This document shows, piece by piece, positions 58,640-64,000 of a DNA stretch of 64,000 nt. The notes under the pieces are model-generated. The model saw only the letters and a list, made by a program, of their open reading frames with translations, made no database searches and was not told the origin of the DNA. Position 1 is the stretch's first letter. Every line of letters begins with the position of its first letter. The translations under genes and the position numbers were made by a program. Origin of the DNA: Metellina segmentata (Eukaryota > Arthropoda > Arachnida > Araneae > Tetragnathidae); NCBI GenBank assembly GCA_947359465.1, contig OX375882.1, positions 52,209,509-52,273,508 on the forward strand. The letters are read 5' to 3'.

Positions 58640-61600
58640 AAACAGAAACTTCGTTCTTAAAACCTGCAATTTATTTTGGTTGTTGTGTAAAAAACCTCAC
58701 CCATTGTATGTCTTTTTTTTTTTAATTGGATTCTTTGAAAAAATTCGATATTGTTAAAGGGAATAGATTGTGCATAAATTGTTCGAGTGACTCACAAACT
58801 TTGGTCTAGTCAATCGAATTATTCTTGTAATAATTGTCAGGAAAAGCATAATTCTTTGTTGCGTTGCTAAATGGTACTCTTACTCTCCAAACTGGGATAA
58901 GTGAACTCAGAGTCTACAGTAAATGCACAGGTGGAAGAGCAACCTGTAGCTACTTCATCTCTCAACTTCGGATATATTTAGTCAAATTACAAACCCCAGT
59001 ATAAATGCATGATCGCAAACATTTTCTGCTACGAATGAGGCTTCAAATGCAATAAATAAGAAAACTGTTCTGCTTGCCACCGCTCTTGTTTGGGTTAAGA
59101 GCGCGAATCGAAACTGGGTTGAAGATCGTGCAATATTGGATAACGCTAGTCAATCGCATTTCGTGACCAAACAGTTCGCCTTAGAACTGGGATTGAAAAA
59201 GGAAAAATTAACTTTCCCGTCAGCGGATTAGGTGGCCTTGCCACACACGTGAAACACAGAACTAGTGCTGTAGTTTATAATAAAAACTTCGTTTTCGTCC
59301 CTCGCGAAATTTTTAGTTGTGCCTAAAATTACGGATTTCGTTCCGGCAACAGATTTAAATGTTGAGTACACGCATATTTTTGAACGTGCTACATTAGCTG
59401 ATCCTGCGTTTGAAAAATCGACATGATTATCGGGCAGAACTATTTTTCGAAATAATAAGAGAAGGGAAACTGCGTACCTCATCTAATTTAGTTTTCCAAA
59501 ATTCCGTACTTGGCTTTGTAGCTTACGGAACAATTACATATAATTCTCCCTAACAATATTGTGGTATAATTTCAAACTTAGAAAATATTGAAGATAATAT
59601 TAGGAAGTTTTGGGAAATGAAAGAGGTGTCTACGGGAAGACAACCAAATAAAGAAGATGAATATTGTGAAATCCACTTCCAGAATACTCAGAAACGTGAT
59701 GAATCGGGTGAATAATTTGTAATTCAGATGCCCTTTAGGGAAGATGAGTTAAATTCATTAGGTGATTCACCTTCATTAGCAAATAAGAGATTAATGCAAA
59801 CGCTCAGAAGATTGAACAAAGATCCAGTTGCAAAGAAGCTTTACACGGACATCCTCGTAGAGTATGAGGGACTAAATTACATGGAGAGAATACCTCACAA
59901 CGAAAGGGACTTGGTGTCGGTTGGTTTATTATATGCCTCATCACGGTATTTATCGACCCGAAAGGACTTCGACCGAACTTCGAATTGTATTCAACGCATC
60001 TGCACCTACCGCCACTGGCGTTTGAAAGATCTCTTACTTTCAGGACAAGTTAGGGTAGACATCTTGGATATCATGATTCGGTTTCGCAAACACAAAATAG
60101 CCTTAACAGCGGACATCAAACAGATGTTTCGTCAGATATTGATAGATCCGAATCAAAGGGATGTATTACCCAACTATGGAGTACTAAAGAAAATAAACCA
60201 CCAGATGTCTTCAGGATGTGAATACAGTTGCTTATGGTACAAAAAGTGCGCCCTTTTCGGCAGTCAGAACTCTAAAGCAATTGGCATCAGATGAAGTTAC
60301 CAAATTTCCATTGGCCGCAGAAGTTACCCTATCTGACGTCTATATGGATGATATCGTTACTGGAGCTCCAGATCTTGAACCAGCTAAAGAGTTAATGAAC
60401 CAACTGGTTAAAATGTTTGAAACCTGCGGCATGACTCTTCACAAATGGAATTCAAATTCCAAAGAACTCTTCGGCAATAATGCCGATGCATATTCGTTCA
60501 CTCATGAAGCTGAAGACGCAGTCAAGACTTTGGACGTGGTTTGGAAGACCAAAGAAGATCAATTCGCTTTCAAGGTGTCTTTAAAGAAACAAAAAAATTA
60601 TACAAAGCTAAAAGTTTTGTCCACAATAGCCAAAATTTACGATCTTATTGGATATTTTGGACCTGACATCAGCATAGTCAAGATGGTTTTACAAAAACTG
60701 GTTAGAAAAAATAAACTGGGATGACACTTTGCCAGATCATGTTGCGAGCAAGTGGTGTTGTTGTTTTGTATCCACATTGAAGGAATTAGAAGCCATCAAG
60801 ATACCTAGATTCCTTTTGTTCCCCGCGACTCAGGCTGTCGTTCTTTTGTGATTCGATGATGGCTCAATTTTGGCTTATGGAGCTGTGGTGTATCCCCGGT
60901 GCTTGACCCCAGATGACACTCACAGTGCTGGTAGACTTGTCGCCAGCAAATCTCGTCTCCGCTCAAAACAATATCTGTTCCTCGCTTGGAATTGTGTTCG
61001 TGCCTGCTGCTTTCCCAGGTAGTTAAAAGGGTCATCAGTGCTCTGAAAATGGACCTGTACAATACGTTTCTCTTCTCACACTCTACCATAGCATTGGCTT
61101 GCATATATTCTCCTCATCAATTGAAAACTTTTGTTGGGAATCGAGTGTCGAAAATTCAGACCTTGATTGGAAAATATTCGTGGAAGCATATCTCCTCTCG
61201 CGACAATCCAGCTGATATAATTTCTCGTGGTGCTGATCCGAAGGAACTGGTATCGTCAAAACTTTGGTGGCATGGGCCACACATTTCGCTAGAGAATGGC
61301 TCTTCAGACTACAATGAACTGAATAAGCCAGAACGAGAACATTATTTGAGTGAACTGAAACAACTATCGGACATAAACTTTACTGTCATGAACACAGACT
61401 TTATTAATGGTATCCTCAATTTATTTGATAATTATGTTAAGCTATCTGTATTTTTTTTTTCAGATTCTTCTCCAACTGTCGCAATAAAGAGAAAAATTCG
61501 GATCCCATCACCAAAATTAAGTTGGATCGTGCCAAATTATTGCTGGTAAAGTCAGTACAGGTAATTTAATTCAGTAAAGAGTTAAATGCATTAAGGAAAG

Positions 61601-61910
61601 AAGCAAAATTAAAGGACAGTGATGTAAGTAATTTAAACCTCTTTCTTGATAAGGATGGTTTAATTCGCGTAGGAGGTAGACTTGATAATTCTAATTTGTC
61701 CTTTGTTAAAAAACACCCCATTCTACTGCCTAAAAATCATAAAATGACAACATTAATGCTGCAATATTTCCATTTGAAAATTTTCATGTTGGTGCTGAAA
61801 CATTGCTTCATTATGTACGGCAAGAATTTTGGCCGTCAAATGGTAGAAATAACTCAAGGAAAGTTGTTCATGATTGCATCATATGTTTTAAAAGTAAACC
61901 CAAGATAGAA
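58640..61910 (+). pseudogene. Bel/Pao pol (zinc knuckles, protease, RT, RNase H, integrase start), decayed
   Basis: Pieces in order over all three frames: knuckle remnants (CKKPHPLYVC near 58690, RLCINC and SCNNCQEKHNSLL near 58830); A17 protease with RAILDNASQSHFVTKQFALE (59130-59185) and FPVSGLGG; the RT lead NTQKRDESGE and MPFREDELNSLGDS (59728); ALTADIKQMFRQILIDPNQR; TVAYGTKSAPFSAVRTLKQL; DVYMDDIVTGAPDLEPAKEL (catalytic YMDD, 60341-60352); GMTLHKWNSN. RNase H/connection traces follow to 61100 (AGRLVASKSRL). Then SSRDNPADIISRGADPKELV (61190), LSELKQLSDINF, DGLIRVGGRLDNSNLSFV and the HHCC integrase zinc finger (HPILLPKNHKMT, LLHYVRQEFW, HDCIICFKSKPK). Multiple shifts and stops. Confidence 0.88.
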
Positions 61911-62040
61911 GGACAAATAATGGCTTCACTGCCTAAGGAACGAGTAACAATTACTCCCCCCTTTTCAACCTGTATGGTCCCTTCTATATCAGGTACAAAA
62001 TTCAACGGAAAGGTATTTCTCTCTATATTAAAAAAAAAAT
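61911..62040 (+). pseudogene. Bel/Pao integrase, start of catalytic core before the insertion
   Basis: KIEGQIMASLPKERVTITPP then, in a shifted frame, RYKIQRKGISLYIK corresponds to the entry of the rve domain. The reading is lost at the A run around 62030 and resumes after 63562. Confidence 0.7.
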
Positions 62041-62424
62041 ACCGCCGCCGCCGCCGCCGAAGAATTGAAATTTTTGTTGTTTAGCTCCATTCTTAGACGG
62101 TTTCCCGAGAAAGTACTGATCGGAAAAATATGAAATTAACATGCTTTGTTCTTCATCGTATTCCCTGGATAATTATTAAGATTTTTTTCCGATGCGGCTA
62201 TTAGTTTAGGTTTTATTAAGTGTTAAAGTTGAAGAAGTGAAATTTCTTCCGCGAGTGAGCAAAACACATTCAAAATTTCAGTCTTTAGTCGTGAGTTTTT
62301 TTTTAAGAGTACCTCTCAACGTAAATTTTTGCAGCTCGTCGAGTTTTTTTTGAAATTTAAATGTGGTTCTTGATAATATTTTTTTGAAATTCGGGAAAAA
62401 TCGGGACATTTTTGTTACTTTTTT

Positions 62425-62980
62425 TTAAAACTGCCGTATCTATATCTAATTACTATTAGTTTTTAATTTTTAAAATATCGCAGTATACCTCAGAATATAC
62501 TCTTTCTTACGGTACTATTATTTTTGAAATCGGTTAATAATTAAATTGGATGCGATCAAAAGTTCGTGATACAAAATTCGGAATCTTCGGATATTTTCGC
62601 TACGTTTTGTTAAAACCGTTATGTCTACGGCAAAAACCATTATTTTTTAAATTTGAGAACATCACTGAATACACTACATTACACTCTTTCTTATGGTACA
62701 ATTATTTTTCAAATTGGTTAATAAACAAAATCGATGCAATTAAAAGTAGGTCATACAATTTTCGGAACTTTCAGATCGTAACTTCCGATACAAAACTAAA
62801 ATGGTCATATCTATATAGTATTACTGTTAGTTTTTAATTTTAAAAATATTGCAGTATACCTCACAATGTACTCTTTCTTACGGTACAATTATTTTTAAAA
62901 TTGGTTCATAAATAAATTCGATGCAATCAAAAGTTGGTGACACAAATTTCGTATTTTTCAGTTCGCATAGCTGGTTCGGC
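62425..62980. repeat. Three tandem units of about 185 bp
   Basis: TCTTTCTTACGGTAC-type blocks start at 62501, 62685 and 62872 (spacing 184 and 187). Each is followed by TTATTTTT-AAATTGGTTMATAA and a GATGCRATYAAAAGTNGGTSA-like block, and preceded by ATATCTATAT-AGTTTTTAATTTT in units 1 and 3. Satellite-like array inside the insertion. Confidence 0.85.
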
Positions 62981-63271
62981 AAACAGCAGTGGGTTGCATT
63001 TTCTACTATCGGGTTTGCCAGATATCAAATTTATCGTAGCAACAATTGCCATAAAAACGATTTCTTTTTATTTGGCGAGGAAAAAGGCTCGCTTTTTTCC
63101 CTCTGTTCTCAAGACAGTTTACCGACAAAGTACAATGTATTGATATTAACACTGTTTACTTAAAATTGTACAGGGAACAAGATACAGAAGATTTTTTACT
63201 GATGCGGCTATTAGTTTAGGGTGCATTAAGTGTTAAAGCAAAAAAAAGTGAAATCAATTGCGAAAGAAGTA

Positions 63272-63557
63272 TTGGTTTGAGAAAGCAAACCAAACGGGAT
63301 TGCGTAGCAATCCCCGGGGTCGGCGAGCGTAAACGAGCAGGGCGCGAAGCCCTCGCTGTGACGTCATGTACCGGAAAGTGAAATCAGCATAATACGAATT
63401 ATTCAGATAGTTTCACTCTGTGAAAGGAATGTTGGTTTGCGAAGCAAACCAAATGACATCTGTGAAAGGAGTGTTGGTTTGCGAAGCAAACCAAATGGGA
63501 TTGCGCAGCAATCCCCGGGGGTTGGCGAGCGTAAGCGAGCAGGGGGCGGAGCCCCCT
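63272..63557 (+). repeat. Hairpin-chain repeat, best-preserved copy
   Basis: Perfect hairpins in order: stem TTGGTTTG (63272-63293, loop of 6); GGGATTGC with loop GTA (63296-63314); AGGGC/GCCCT (63339-63353); TTGGTTTGC with loop GAA twice (63432-63452, 63474-63494); GGGATTGC with loop GCA (63497-63515); AGGGGGC with loop GGA (63541-63557). A CRE palindrome TGACGTCA is at 63359-63366. No coding capacity; the 66-codon minus frame here is produced by the repeat. Confidence 0.85.
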
Positions 63558-63564
63558 AGTTTAA

Positions 63565-64000
63565 TAAAAATTACGAAGCTATTTTGATTCGTTTCAGCAC
63601 GCGCGCGGTTCATTTATAAATTCTAACTGATTTAACCTATGATGCCTTAATAGCAACTTTAAAAAGATTTTTCTCGAGACGTGGAGTTAGTAAAACAATA
63701 TTTTCAGATAACGCAACTAATTTCGTGGATGCTAGTTTAAAATTGAAAAAATGGAACCAAATTGTTAAATCTCCATCGGCTGATTTGATCTCGTGTTTCC
63801 GAATTAATTTCTTGGAAATTTCTCCCTCCCAGATCTCCCAATTTTGGTGGTCTCTGGGAGTTAAATCTTTCAAAAGCAATTTGAAGAAGGTTGTGGGAAA
63901 TTCAAAATTAACATTAGAGAAACTTTTAGCCGTTACTAATCAAATTGAAGGAGTTTCTAATAGTCGCCCACTTATACCATTGTCGTCGGATTCAAATGAC
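63565..64000 (+). pseudogene. Bel/Pao integrase catalytic core, continuing to the right edge
   Basis: In the plus frame, RFSTRAVHL, TDLTYDALIATLKRFFSRRG, VSKTIFSDNATNFVDASLKL (catalytic Asp in SDNATNF), FWWSLGVKSFKSNLKKVVGN, SKLTLEKLLAVTNQIEGVSN and SRPLIPLSSDSND follow the rve domain of Bel/Pao integrases. The catalytic Glu expected in FGGLWE is not preserved in the continuous frame (FWWSLGV). There is a stop near 63616 and a shift around 63820. The element leaves the window here. Confidence 0.85.

Larger units (their letters stand above)
62035..63562. mobile_element. 1.5-kb insertion in the Bel/Pao integrase, ending in the hairpin chain
   Basis: Integrase reading stops near 62035 and resumes near 63565. 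The left edge is an A run and a (CCG)n tract (62041-62058); the right edge is a hairpin followed by AGTTTAA. Inside, GATGCGGCTATTAGTTTAGG occurs at 62192 and 63198 as a direct repeat, followed each time by ATTAAGTGTTAAAG. Between these lie three tandem 185-bp units. No protein-coding frame of note, so it is non-autonomous. Confidence 0.7.

Noticed and set aside
63413..63613. 66-codon minus frame with repeated IWFASQTN
   Set aside because: Arises from the two identical hairpins at 63432 and 63474; non-coding repeat.

Overview
The window is AT-rich, intron-bearing eukaryotic DNA, most likely from an arthropod. Two things point to an arachnid, probably a spider: the density of decayed Bel/Pao, piggyBac, Tc1/mariner, hAT and Merlin elements, and a monocarboxylate-transporter gene of the type that is expanded in spiders. 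The species call is inference from family content; no sequence search was run. I see no rRNA, free-standing tRNA, CRISPR array or bacterial operon.

Layout. 1-3229: a Bel/Pao retrotransposon on the minus strand whose pol frame is open to the left edge, sitting inside a broken hAT transposase (3236-4145). 6525-8023: a dead Tc1 (DD34E) element with recognisable ends. 8180-8620: hairpin-rich repeat and SINE debris. 10395-13985: a complex foldback made of nested inverted repeats. 14000-22900: mostly unassignable AT-rich DNA with long (AT)n tracts. 22935-26920 and 35938-39520: an old segmental duplication. Copy A is split by a Tc1/mariner element with DD36E spacing (24917-26126). Copy B carries a hairpin repeat, a 320-bp insertion with 12-bp flanking repeats, and a local tandem duplication. 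27269-29851: a piggyBac element with all three catalytic aspartates, interrupted by a SINE with a perfect 12-bp target duplication. 33690-34207: LINE RNase H and C-terminal remnant. 40786-41003: a 29-bp minisatellite.

42598-47831 (minus) holds the one host gene I can assemble: three exons of an SLC16-like major facilitator transporter, with matching splice phases; its last exon was not found. 49854-51013 is a probable pogo-like remnant, 51282-52090 a pile of nested SINEs, 52621-55028 a second piggyBac, 55565-56050 a Merlin (IS1595-like) transposase fragment. From about 57062 to the right edge is a second, badly decayed Bel/Pao element, broken by a SINE (57982-58296) and by a 1.5-kb insertion (about 62035-63562).

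The most unusual signals are a dispersed repeat built from a chain of perfect hairpins whose loops are GTA, GAA, GCA and GGA closed by C-G (best copy 63272-63557); a tRNA-headed SINE family with an ATTACC-type tail and two copies with clear target duplications; and the nested foldback at 10.4-14.0 kb. Most other long reading frames lie in simple repeats or overlap transposon remains and are left out.
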